Assembly: GCA_017547995.1 (NCBI GenBank)
Contig: JAFYNW010000321.1
Coordinates: forward strand, 1 to 9,527
Direction of reading: 5' to 3'
Source of the DNA: Clostridia bacterium
Lineage (GTDB): Bacteria; Bacillota; Clostridia; Oscillospirales; Butyricicoccaceae
Length of the DNA stretch: 9,527 nt
The translations under genes and the position numbers were made by a program. The notes beneath the pieces were generated by a model. The model was given only the letters and a program-made list of their open reading frames with translations, was not told the DNA's origin and searched no databases. Positions 1-5,325 of this stretch are shown here, in pieces; position 1 is the first letter of the stretch, and every line of letters starts with the position of its first letter.

Positions 1-119
1 CGCTCACCGAGAGCATTTTTCTTTGCTCTTTCGTATTCCTCACCGCCAACAGCTTCAAGACGGATAACCTCGTCTTCCCAGTAGCTTGTATTTTTAAGAA
101 TTGTTGGTTTTTCTAACAT
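1..119 (-). CDS. Unrecognised protein, N-terminal 39 codons only (runs off the window)
   Basis: Reading leftwards from an ATG at 117-119, an open frame continues to the window edge. It begins MLEKPTILKNTSYWEDEV and is charged and hydrophilic, with no signal peptide or membrane segment in the visible part. A Shine-Dalgarno-like AGGA overlaps the stop codon of the NERD gene 9 nt upstream (TAGGAAAATATAATG), so the two are probably translated from one message. I do not recognise the family from this fragment. The context (third gene of a ligase-NERD operon) gives no firm function. The frame is not interrupted and the codon use resembles its neighbours, so it is very probably a real gene. Confidence 0.7.
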   Translation of the reverse strand, partial: MLEKPTILKNTSYWEDEVIRLEAVGGEEYERAKKNALGE

Positions 120-128
120 TATATTTTC

Positions 129-998
129 CTATTCTTTAGGCTTATTTCTGGTGTATTTACACTGCGGATAGTTACTGCAGCCATAAAACTCACCAAACTT
201 GCCGCTGCGGAGTACTAACTCACCGCCGCATTCAGGGCACGTTGCTTCAACCTGATCACGGTATTTCTTAACGTAATCAGTAGGATTAGTTTTGTTCATA
301 TCAATGAACATCTTTGCAAAGTCTTCCATTTCTCTGTCATTGGAAACGACAGCCTTGCTCTTTGCATTTGCAGCATTGATATATTCAATAAGCTGGTCGG
401 CTCTGATAACCTTGTCCTTGACATCCTTTGTCGCAAACTTATCGTTTACCACAGTCTTTGGATTTGCAATTACCACAACCGCCTTATGATAATCGTCGAA
501 ATTATAGCCTGTAAGCTTTGCAAGCACTCTGCTTACAGGATTCATCATATCTCTGTTTCTCTTTCTCAGAAGGGCGATGTGACGCTCATTCTGAGTTATT
601 GGAGAATAAATGCCCTCACGCTTTTTCTTTCCGTCAAATTCAGTGATTCGTGTGAATCCGCCTTTATTATCTATCTCGATATTGCCGTAGAGATTCTTAC
701 ATTCGATAATAAACGTAAGCTTCTTTGTCACGACGATAAAGTCAATCTGCGCCTTATAGTCTTCGTATTCAATATAGATGTCGCGAAGGATGTACATAGG
801 GATATGGCTGTTTTTCAGCTCGAAAATGATATTTTCTTCGCCCGCGATACCCGCCTTGATATTGCGGATTTCCTGCTCGATATCCTCTTTTACCTTGCCC
901 TTCGCCATGACGGAAAGCTCCATAAGAGCGATAAGCTGTTCCTCTGCCGTGCTGTTCTCTTTGAGAATTACAGGCTCTTTTTCCTTACCGAAAATCAT
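129..998 (-). CDS. NERD-domain protein with C-terminal topoisomerase-type zinc ribbon
   Basis: This 289-residue protein has two recognisable parts. Residues about 48-175 match the nuclease-related domain (NERD): a GEE near the domain start (53-55), an aspartate in QIDFIVV (D86), the E-x-K pair in IIECK (E99, K101) and a Gln in the ITQNERH segment (Q136). These resemble the acidic/lysine core of restriction-endonuclease-like folds, so nuclease or nucleic-acid binding is plausible but not shown. Residues 254-280 form a four-cysteine zinc ribbon (C254, C257, C274, C280) with the G-x-F-x-G-C-x-x-Y-P-x-C pattern of topoisomerase I C-terminal zinc fingers, a DNA-binding module. No signal peptide is seen, so it should be cytoplasmic. 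Its ATG overlaps the ligase stop codon by one base (TAATG), with AAGG upstream inside the ligase gene, which implies translational coupling. Its true partner or substrate is unknown. Confidence 0.88.
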   Translation of the reverse strand: MIFGKEKEPVILKENSTAEEQLIALMELSVMAKGKVKEDIEQEIRNIKAGIAGEENIIFELKNSHIPMYILRDIYIEYEDYKAQIDFIVVTKKLTFIIECKNLYGNIEIDNKGGFTRITEFDGKKKREGIYSPITQNERHIALLRKRNRDMMNPVSRVLAKLTGYNFDDYHKAVVVIANPKTVVNDKFATKDVKDKVIRADQLIEYINAANAKSKAVVSNDREMEDFAKMFIDMNKTNPTDYVKKYRDQVEATCPECGGELVLRSGKFGEFYGCSNYPQCKYTRNKPKE

Positions 999-2179
999 TA
1001 TGCCTTGCCCTTTGCGCCCTTGCTACCGCCCTGTGCCGCAAGCACGTTGGAATTGAAGCTGTAAACTGTAGCTGCCTTTTCACGGTGCTTCTTGAGAGCA
1101 AGCTCAATAAGCTTATCCATAAGCTGTGTGAAGTTTACGCCACTTGCTTCCCAGAGATAGAAGGAGAGGGAGCCAGGGATTGTGTTAGGCTCATTGATGA
1201 AGATTTCGCCTGTCTCATTATTGAGAAGGAAGTCGATACGGCAGACACCACTAAGGCCGATAGCCTTGAATGCCTTTACTGCAAGGTCCTGAATACGTGC
1301 TGTCTGTTCTTCTGTGATGAGCGCAGGGAGCTGACGCTTTGTGCTTGTCATACCCTTGCTCTTACCGCCGCCGGATGTATACTTATCGTTGAAAGTGAGA
1401 ATATCCGTTGCGTTGAGTGGCTCTTCGCAGACAGATGGGATAGCGTGGTCTGTATCACCAAGCACGGAGCAGTTGATTTCGCGGAGATTTGGCACAGCGA
1501 TTTCGCAAAGCACACGGGATGCGAAAGTGAATGCGTGTTCGCAAGCGTCGAGAAGCTGTTCTCTGTCGTTAGCCTTCTTGATACCGATGGAAGAGCCGAG
1601 GTTTACAGGCTTTACGATTACAGGGAAGCTGAGCTCTGCGATGAGCTTGTCGAGAGCGGCATTTGTATCCTTGAAGAATTCGCTTCTGTGCATCTGCACA
1701 CCCTTTACAACAGGAAGGCCTTCAGCCTGAAGCAAGCTCTTGCAGAGCCACTTATCCATACCTGTTGCGGAGGAAGTTACGTCAGGGCAAGCGTATGGTA
1801 CGCCGAGATATTCGAGAAGGCCCTGAAGTGTGCCGTCTTCAACGTTTGTACCGTGTACGATAGGCACAGCGATGTCAAACTTGTCAACAACGCTGGATCT
1901 GAGCTTGTTTGGTGGGTATTTCATAAGAACGCATGAGTTTACGTCCTTTACAGGTACGACTCTTGTGCTTTCAGCAAGAGCCTTTTCGATATTCTTGAAG
2001 CTTTCCATATAACGGAGGTTTTCGCCTGTGTAGAAATCACCGTTCTTTGTTATGTAAAGCGGAATAAGGTCATATTTGTTTGTATCGATGGCATTGTAGC
2101 CCTGAAGTGCGGAAATAATGGAAATTTCGTGTTCAACCGACTTACCGCCGAAAATCACGGCAACTCTAGGCTTGTTCAT
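998..2179 (-). CDS. ddl: D-alanine--D-alanine ligase family protein (ATP-grasp)
   Basis: The 393-residue product matches the Ddl family, which joins two D-alanines with ATP in the cytoplasm for peptidoglycan precursors. Visible motifs are FGGKSVEHEIS at 10-20 (substrate glutamate), VHG-TNVEDGTLQG at 108-120, the ATP-grasp KPVNLGSSIG at 190-199, an omega-loop with a Lys-Tyr pair (K266, Y267), RID at 314-316 and NEPNTIPG at 329-336, which supply the Mg and phosphate ligands. The omega-loop Tyr fits D-Ala-D-Ala rather than the D-Ala-D-Lac (VanA-type) ligases, by analogy with E. coli DdlB. Departures from the textbook enzyme are EPNTIPG-SLSFYLWE instead of E(V/A)NTxPG-xTxxS, and a Gly/Lys-rich tail after about residue 380, so this is a divergent clade and another acceptor is possible. 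The start has AAGGAG 7 nt upstream (2187-2192). The NERD gene follows directly. Confidence 0.88.
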   Translation of the reverse strand: MNKPRVAVIFGGKSVEHEISIISALQGYNAIDTNKYDLIPLYITKNGDFYTGENLRYMESFKNIEKALAESTRVVPVKDVNSCVLMKYPPNKLRSSVVDKFDIAVPIVHGTNVEDGTLQGLLEYLGVPYACPDVTSSATGMDKWLCKSLLQAEGLPVVKGVQMHRSEFFKDTNAALDKLIAELSFPVIVKPVNLGSSIGIKKANDREQLLDACEHAFTFASRVLCEIAVPNLREINCSVLGDTDHAIPSVCEEPLNATDILTFNDKYTSGGGKSKGMTSTKRQLPALITEEQTARIQDLAVKAFKAIGLSGVCRIDFLLNNETGEIFINEPNTIPGSLSFYLWEASGVNFTQLMDKLIELALKKHREKAATVYSFNSNVLAAQGGSKGAKGKA

Positions 2180-2244
2180 AGTATTTCTCCTTGATATATA
2201 TTGAATTGAGTTATATGTAACAGTAATAAATACGTTCTGTGTGA

Positions 2245-2345
2245 CAGGCGGGCGGGGATGGAACCACCGCCCCTACAAACAACAAGATAAAGTTTATTTG
2301 TAGGGGAGGGTCTCTGCGCCCTCCCGCAGGACGGAGTCCGTCCCG
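2245..2345. repeat. Composite intergenic hairpin repeat (two inverted copies of a TTTGTAGGGG-headed unit)
   Basis: Between the hydrolase and ligase genes lie three hairpins: GGGCGG/CCGCCC (2250-2255 with 2267-2272), GGGAGGG/CCCTCCC (2304-2310 region with 2319-2325 region), and the near-perfect palindrome GGACGGAGTCCGTCC (2329-2343). The first two units are headed by the same 10-mer in opposite orientation: CCCCTACAAA at 2270-2279 and TTTGTAGGGG at 2297-2306. The form, GC-rich hairpins each preceded by TGTAGGGG, is that of dispersed noncoding repeats I associate with Clostridia genomes. No T-run follows in the direction of transcription, so it is not a standard terminator, although the RNA would be strongly folded. 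Confidence 0.65.
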
Positions 2346-2355
2346 GTGATATCTC

Positions 2356-3129
2356 TTACAACACAGCGTCCATGATGCCGAAGAACGTCTTAGGCTGGTC
2401 GAGGAACGGATAATGTCCTGCGCCCTTTACAACGGCAAGGCCTGCTTTCTGCATGAGTCTTTCCATTGTGTAGCCGTCGGAAACTGGTGTCGCATCGTCG
2501 TTTTCACCCCAGATGAGGAGAACGTCTGCGTCAACACTTGGCATAAGGAACTGGAGGTCTTCGTTTACAACGAGAGAAAGTGTGTGCTTCATAACGTTGC
2601 TTGCGCTGTTATAGTCGGCAGAGCCTGCATTGCCCTTGCGCTCTTCCCAGAGCGGCATAAAGAAGAAGCCGCCGATTTTTGTATTTACGATTTTCTTGCA
2701 AAGCTTATAAGTATAAACCTTCCAGTAATAGCTGAGCGGACGCTTTGGCACGATGCCTGCACCGTCGATGATAACAGCCTTTTCGCACTTGAGCTTTTCA
2801 GAGTGCATAGTCATAAGCTTTATCATAAGGCGTACGCCGAAGGAATGACCCATAAGAATTACGTCGTTAAGGCCCATTTCCTTGCAGAAATCAAGGACGA
2901 AGGCAACGTATTTGTCGACCTTCCAGCCTTCAGGAGGCTCACCTGTCTTGCCGCAGCCCGGTGTTTCAGGCGCGATTACGCGGTAATTCTTACCTTCAAG
3001 GAAAGTGAAAATGCTCTGGTAAACTTCAACAGGCGCTGCCCAGCCGTGAAGGAAAAGCACAGTTTTTTCGCCTGTTTCGCTGTCATAATAGCGTGTATTG
3101 ATGTTCTGAATAATAGTATTTTTAAGCAT
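2356..3129 (-). CDS. Alpha/beta-fold hydrolase
   Basis: The 257-residue product has the whole alpha/beta-hydrolase signature: an HG oxyanion motif in FLHGW (28-29), the nucleophile elbow GHSFG (94-98, Ser96), an acid in GENDDATP (D211 or D212) and the catalytic His in GAGHYPF (H239). A PETPGCGKT stretch near 54-62 resembles the loop of the epoxide-hydrolase/peptidase-like branch. No signal peptide is seen, so it is a cytoplasmic esterase or related enzyme of unknown substrate. The frame extends 11 codons further to a GTG at 3162, but that has no ribosome site. The ATG at 3127-3129 has GAGG 5 nt upstream and is preferred. It is the first gene of the leftward group, with its own candidate promoter, and is separated from the ligase by the hairpin repeat. 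Confidence 0.88.
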   Translation of the reverse strand: MLKNTIIQNINTRYYDSETGEKTVLFLHGWAAPVEVYQSIFTFLEGKNYRVIAPETPGCGKTGEPPEGWKVDKYVAFVLDFCKEMGLNDVILMGHSFGVRLMIKLMTMHSEKLKCEKAVIIDGAGIVPKRPLSYYWKVYTYKLCKKIVNTKIGGFFFMPLWEERKGNAGSADYNSASNVMKHTLSLVVNEDLQFLMPSVDADVLLIWGENDDATPVSDGYTMERLMQKAGLAVVKGAGHYPFLDQPKTFFGIMDAVL

Positions 3130-3153
3130 ATCTGCCTCTTCATATCGCAAATT

Positions 3154-3176
3154 TATGCGCACTAAAAAAGCGCATA
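3154..3176 (-). promoter_or_regulatory. Hairpin in the hydrolase 5' leader
   Basis: A perfect 7-bp inverted repeat, TATGCGC (3154-3160) and GCGCATA (3170-3176), encloses a 9-nt A-rich loop (U-rich in the minus-strand RNA). It lies just downstream of the candidate start site and about 25 nt before the hydrolase ATG. It could stabilise the RNA end or be an operator. There is no direct evidence for either. Confidence 0.4.
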
Positions 3177-3190
3177 GTTATTCACTATTT

Positions 3191-3199
3191 ATTGTATCA
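3191..3199 (-). promoter_or_regulatory. Candidate extended -10 promoter for the hydrolase
   Basis: On the minus strand the sequence reads TGATACAAT: a TG dinucleotide (3199-3198), one base, then TACAAT (3196-3191), which is 5/6 to the sigma-A -10. The -35 region at the proper distance is poor (TGGTAT), as is common for extended -10 promoters. Transcription would start near 3184. Confidence 0.45.
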
Positions 3200-3293
3200 C
3201 AATTTTTTTGATAATACCACAGTATTTTGGGAAAAATATTAAAAATTAAAGCGGCGGCATACAATATCGTCCGCTGCACAAGGAGGGTATTTT

Positions 3294-3731
3294 ATGAAAC
3301 TGACGAAGGAGCAATATTCCGAGGTTTACAGACGGCACACCGCCCCGTCAAACCTTGTAAAGGACTGTCTCTGGGCGTTTTTTGTCGGCGGAGCAATCTG
3401 TCTTATCGGGGAGATTTTCCGCAATTTTTATCTGTCGCGGGGACTGAGTGAGCAGTCTGTATCGACTGCCGTACCGATAACAATGGTGTTTCTCGGCGTG
3501 TTGCTGACAGCCATGCGCGTGTACCATAAAATTGCCAACAAGGCAGGGGCGGGCACCCTTGTGCCGATAACAGGCTTTGCCAACGCGGTGTCCTCGGCTT
3601 CCGTGGAATTCAAGGCGGAGGGCATAATTTTAGGCACCTGCGTGAAGATGTTTACAATAGCAGGTCCTGTAATCGCCTGTGGCACCAGCGCAAGCATCGT
3701 ATATGGCCTGATTCTGCTGTTGCTCGATTAA
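3294..3731 (+). CDS. spoVAC: Stage V sporulation protein AC
   Basis: The 145-residue integral membrane protein is recognisable as SpoVAC, a component of the SpoVA channel in the spore inner membrane that moves dipicolinic acid during sporulation and germination. Hydrophobic segments lie at about 22-44, 57-77 and 110-143 (probably two passes). The family core AGAGTLVPITGFANAV at 84-99 is the counterpart of AGAGATVPLLGFGYAM in SpoVAE downstream. The start has a full AAGGAGG at 3280-3286. A possible forespore sigma-G -10 (TACAATA, 3260-3266) is seen, but with a poor -35. Normally spoVAC is followed directly by spoVAD. Here a strong terminator begins in the bases right after its stop codon, and spoVAD lies 2.2 kb away. 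Confidence 0.95.
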   Translation: MKLTKEQYSEVYRRHTAPSNLVKDCLWAFFVGGAICLIGEIFRNFYLSRGLSEQSVSTAVPITMVFLGVLLTAMRVYHKIANKAGAGTLVPITGFANAVSSASVEFKAEGIILGTCVKMFTIAGPVIACGTSASIVYGLILLLLD

Positions 3732-3732
3732 A

Positions 3733-3762
3733 AAAAGCTCTCCATACGGAGAGCTTTTCTTA
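3733..3762. terminator. Rho-independent terminator after spoVAC
   Basis: An 11-bp perfect stem AAAAGCTCTCC (3733-3743) and GGAGAGCTTTT (3748-3758), with the four-base loop ATAC, is followed by CTTATT. It starts 2 nt after the spoVAC stop codon. The flanking A and T runs let it work in both directions. Confidence 0.9.
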
Positions 3763-3791
3763 TTGATACATTATACTTCTTATGGTATAAT
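3763..3791 (+). promoter_or_regulatory. Strong sigma-A promoter of the structured leader RNA
   Basis: TTGATA (3763-3768, 5/6 to TTGACA), a 17-nt spacer, and a perfect TATAAT (3786-3791) preceded by TGG (3783-3785), which gives an extended -10. The predicted start is about 3797-3799, exactly where the long inverted repeat begins. This is the best vegetative promoter in the window. Confidence 0.8.
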
Positions 3792-3896
3792 AAGAGTGCG
3801 ACACAATTCGATAGACTTTTTATGCGAGTTTGTATTTTTATATTTAGGTAAAAATACATGCTCTTTTTCTGCATACTCGTATAAAAGTAACAGAAT

Positions 3897-3915
3897 TGTG
3901 TCGCAACAATCGGGG
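3897..3915 (+). repeat. Left arm of a 19-bp inverted repeat flanking the DUF4230 genes
   Basis: TGTCGCAACAATCGGGG at 3899-3915 is the reverse complement, with one difference, of CCCTGATTGTTGCGACA at 5272-5288. As RNA the pairing extends to 3897-3915 with 5272-5290: 17 Watson-Crick and 2 G-U pairs with no mismatch. The first nine bases of this arm are also the 3' arm of stem P1. Confidence 0.75.
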
Positions 3916-3927
3916 CATGGGTTTTTC

Positions 3928-3956
3928 GGCACATGACTTCGTTCATGTGCCTTTTT
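3928..3956 (+). terminator. Rho-independent terminator ending the leader RNA
   Basis: A 9-bp perfect stem GGCACATGA (3928-3936) and TCATGTGCC (3943-3951), with the six-base loop CTTCGT, is followed directly by TTTTT (3952-3956). It lies 23 nt after P1 of the structured RNA and 114 nt before the first DUF4230 gene, a suitable place for transcription attenuation. Confidence 0.85.
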
Positions 3957-3970
3957 AATTTCGCGAAATT
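3957..3970. repeat. 14-bp perfect palindrome
   Basis: AATTTCGCGAAATT is a perfect palindrome just after the leader terminator. It could be a binding site for a dimeric regulator of the DUF4230 genes. No matching second copy was noticed in the window. Confidence 0.35.
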
Positions 3971-3976
3971 TACAAT

Positions 3977-4011
3977 CTCCTTTAAGATGACCAAATATTA
4001 TCTTAAAGGAG
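3977..4011 (+). promoter_or_regulatory. Hairpin that hides a Shine-Dalgarno sequence
   Basis: A perfect 12-bp inverted repeat, CTCCTTTAAGAT (3977-3988) and ATCTTAAAGGAG (4000-4011), has an 11-nt loop. Its 3' arm contains AAAGGAG of a full AAAGGAGG ribosome site, so the folded RNA would block it. The site is followed, 7 nt on, by ATG ATT TAA (4020-4028). The layout resembles a translational switch or RNA thermometer. Confidence 0.55.
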
Positions 4012-4019
4012 GAATGCCT

Positions 4020-4028
4020 ATGATTTAA
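4020..4028 (+). other. Two-codon minigene (ATG ATT TAA) behind a strong ribosome site
   Basis: AAAGGAGG (4005-4012) is followed at normal spacing by ATG, one isoleucine codon and a stop. An in-frame ATG at 4014-4016 is too close to the ribosome site. It may be a regulatory minigene, of the kind known from phage lambda bar (Met-Ile), or the remains of a lost gene start. No proof that it is translated. Confidence 0.3.
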
Positions 4029-4069
4029 TCGCATATCCCAGAACACATTCAATAAAATGGAGGTACAAA

Positions 4070-4660
4070 ATGGATATCAAAAAAATCATCAGCACAAACA
4101 AGTCCCTGGCAATCATTTCCGCTACCGCACTCATTTTGGTATTGCTTGGAATAATCTTAATTCCTAAATTATTCGGCAAAAACGAACCTGACTTTGCAGT
4201 AGTGGCAAAATCTTCCCTTAATGAAATTAAGGAAATAAGTGAGCTGTCAACGATAGAGTATAATTATAATTCTATCGCTACAGTTACAACCGAAAAAGGC
4301 AAAGAACAATATCATGTAAAGTATAAAGGGGTCGCAAAAGCAGGTATCGACTTCGAAAATATCACTATTACAGATGTTAAAAAAGAACATAAGTTGCTTG
4401 TAACTCTTCCGCCTGTCGAAATAAGAGAGCCTAGTGTTGACCCAGAATCTCTTGAGTTCATATTTGTAAAAGATAAATATGAAACCGAAACAGTATTTAT
4501 GGAGGCACTTGACTTTGTCAAATCTGACCTTGCTGTTAAAGTGGCTGAAGACAACACCCTTAATGAACTTGCCTATGAAAATGCTAAAACTATCGTAGAG
4601 GCATTACTTGAGCCTTGGCTCGAACAGTTAAGCCCAGACTATACTCTTGAAATAGCTTAA
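4070..4660 (+). CDS. DUF4230-type membrane-anchored protein
   Basis: The 196-residue product begins with a short basic cytoplasmic end and one long hydrophobic segment (about 12-33), an uncleaved signal anchor. The rest should lie outside the membrane. The exported part has the pattern I associate with DUF4230: EISELSTIEYNYNSIATV (55-72), YKGVAKAGIDFENITI (85-100), a strand pair ending VTLPPVEI (111-118), then a long helical C-terminal region. The biochemical function of the family is unknown. GGAGG precedes the ATG at 8 nt. The gene is AT-richer than the spoVA genes on both sides, which hints at a separate origin. It is followed after 12 nt by a second member of the same family, so the two probably act together at the cell surface, perhaps as a hetero-oligomer (inference). 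Confidence 0.8.
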   Translation: MDIKKIISTNKSLAIISATALILVLLGIILIPKLFGKNEPDFAVVAKSSLNEIKEISELSTIEYNYNSIATVTTEKGKEQYHVKYKGVAKAGIDFENITITDVKKEHKLLVTLPPVEIREPSVDPESLEFIFVKDKYETETVFMEALDFVKSDLAVKVAEDNTLNELAYENAKTIVEALLEPWLEQLSPDYTLEIA

Positions 4661-4672
4661 AGGAGGCATAAC

Positions 4673-5251
4673 ATGAAAAAGTTATTAAGTATCTGCCTTA
4701 TTATGGCATCATTGATGACTATGCTCAGCGGATGTGCCGCCAAAGAAGAAGTTCTTCCAGATATTGAACAAATCCGTTCAATATGTCAGCTTGCAACGCT
4801 TGAATGTCACTATAATAACGTGGCTACAGGTATAAAAGAAAAACACGCAGGTCTTGCTGGACTTTTTGAAAAGGAACGCGATTACTGGGTAGAGTATAAC
4901 GGAATAGTAAAGCTTGGCATTGATATGGATAAGGTTGATATATCTATAAGCGGTAATACCGTGACTGTAGTTATTCCATCCGCTCAGGTTATGGGCTCAG
5001 ACATCGACACAAGTTCCTTCCGTGTGGTATCTTCCGAAGATGGTTTCCTCAATAAAAATGAGATAACAGTTGAAGACCAGCAAAAAACAGTTGCAGAAGG
5101 TCAGCAAGAAATGATTAAAACTGCAAATGAAAATGATTCTCTTCTTGCTGTGGCTCAGAATCGTGCCAAAACACTTATCAAAAACTATATTGACACAATG
5201 GGTGAAATTGCTGGAAAGGAATACACAATAAAATGGAAAAATGCCGAATAG
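4673..5251 (+). CDS. DUF4230-type lipoprotein
   Basis: The 192-residue product carries a classical lipoprotein signal: MKKLLS, a hydrophobic core, and the lipobox LSGC with the lipidated Cys at 21. The mature part parallels the gene upstream: IRSICQLATLECHYNNVATG (34-53), VEYNGIVKLGIDMDKVDI (73-90), VTVVIPSAQVMGSDID (97-112), and a Gln/Glu-rich helix (134-170). It is therefore a diverged tandem paralogue, anchored to the outer face of the membrane by lipid instead of a transmembrane helix. The ribosome site AAAGGAGG overlaps the stop codon of the first gene (TAAAGGAGG), so translation is probably coupled. It carries an insert (about 54-72, GIKEKHAGLAGLFEKERDYW) that is shorter in the first paralogue. 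A terminator follows 41 nt after the stop. Confidence 0.8.
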   Translation: MKKLLSICLIMASLMTMLSGCAAKEEVLPDIEQIRSICQLATLECHYNNVATGIKEKHAGLAGLFEKERDYWVEYNGIVKLGIDMDKVDISISGNTVTVVIPSAQVMGSDIDTSSFRVVSSEDGFLNKNEITVEDQQKTVAEGQQEMIKTANENDSLLAVAQNRAKTLIKNYIDTMGEIAGKEYTIKWKNAE

Positions 5252-5271
5252 CCCATTACATAATTAAATAA

Positions 5272-5290
5272 CCCTGATTGTTGCGACATA
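5272..5290 (+). repeat. Right arm of the inverted repeat, in the DUF4230 3' untranslated region
   Basis: CCCTGATTGTTGCGACATA lies 20 nt after the second DUF4230 stop codon and just before the terminator. It is complementary to the leader segment 3897-3915. No direct target duplication was seen next to the two arms. Confidence 0.75.
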
Positions 5291-5292
5291 TT

Positions 5293-5325
5293 AAAAGCAC
5301 CCATCTGAACGATGGGTGCTTTTTT
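5293..5325. terminator. Bidirectional terminator between the DUF4230 genes and doc
   Basis: A 13-bp stem AAAAGCACCCATC (5293-5305) and GATGGGTGCTTTT (5311-5323), with the loop TGAAC, is followed by a run of six or more T. It ends the rightward DUF4230 transcript. Read the other way, it ends the doc transcript, whose stop codon adjoins it at 5326. Confidence 0.92.

Larger units (their letters stand above)
3797..3956 (+). ncRNA. Structured leader or small RNA (unclassified)
   Basis: A roughly 160-nt transcript is predicted between a near-consensus promoter and a terminator. Its 5' end pairs with a later segment in a perfect 13-bp stem P1 (3797-3809 with 3893-3905). After an internal loop comes P2, 12 bp plus a closing C-G (3816-3829 with 3875-3887, one G-U pair, one bulged U). 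Inside it is a perfect 10-bp hairpin P3 (3831-3840 with 3849-3858, loop UAUUUAGG) and a U-rich strand (3859-3874). CAUGCUC (3857-3863) could pair with GGGCAUG (3913-3919) as a pseudoknot. No coding frame fits. I cannot match it to 6S, tmRNA or any riboswitch class by eye. Either it is a free small RNA or the attenuator leader of the DUF4230 genes downstream. The structure is directly visible, while the function is inferred. Confidence 0.55.

Noticed and set aside
1085..1936. Long 283-codon plus-strand open frame
   Set aside because: It is the antisense shadow of the ligase gene. The ligase has all family motifs and a proper ribosome site, whereas this frame does not.
3130..3162. GTG start at 3162 for the hydrolase (11 codons longer)
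   Set aside because: No Shine-Dalgarno sequence before it, and it falls in the leader hairpin. The ATG at 3129 has GAGG at proper spacing.
2413..3165. 250-codon plus-strand open frame
   Set aside because: Antisense shadow of the alpha/beta hydrolase, whose catalytic motifs are complete.
3797..3956. 6S RNA, retron msr-msd or a known riboswitch
   Set aside because: The long closing stem recalls 6S RNA and the a1/a2 arms of retrons, but there is no 6S-like long central bubble, no reverse transcriptase nearby, and no recognised riboswitch consensus. Left unclassified.
3728..4052. Two overlapping minus-strand open frames (88 and 90 codons) across the spoVAC-DUF4230 interval
   Set aside because: They cover the terminators and the inverted repeats, have no good ribosome site, and their translations resemble no protein. 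The structured RNA on the plus strand explains the sequence better.
3899..5288. Confirmed transposon or IS element with terminal inverted repeats
   Set aside because: The arms are clear, but no transposase is encoded and no target-site duplication is seen next to them. Kept only as an alternative explanation.
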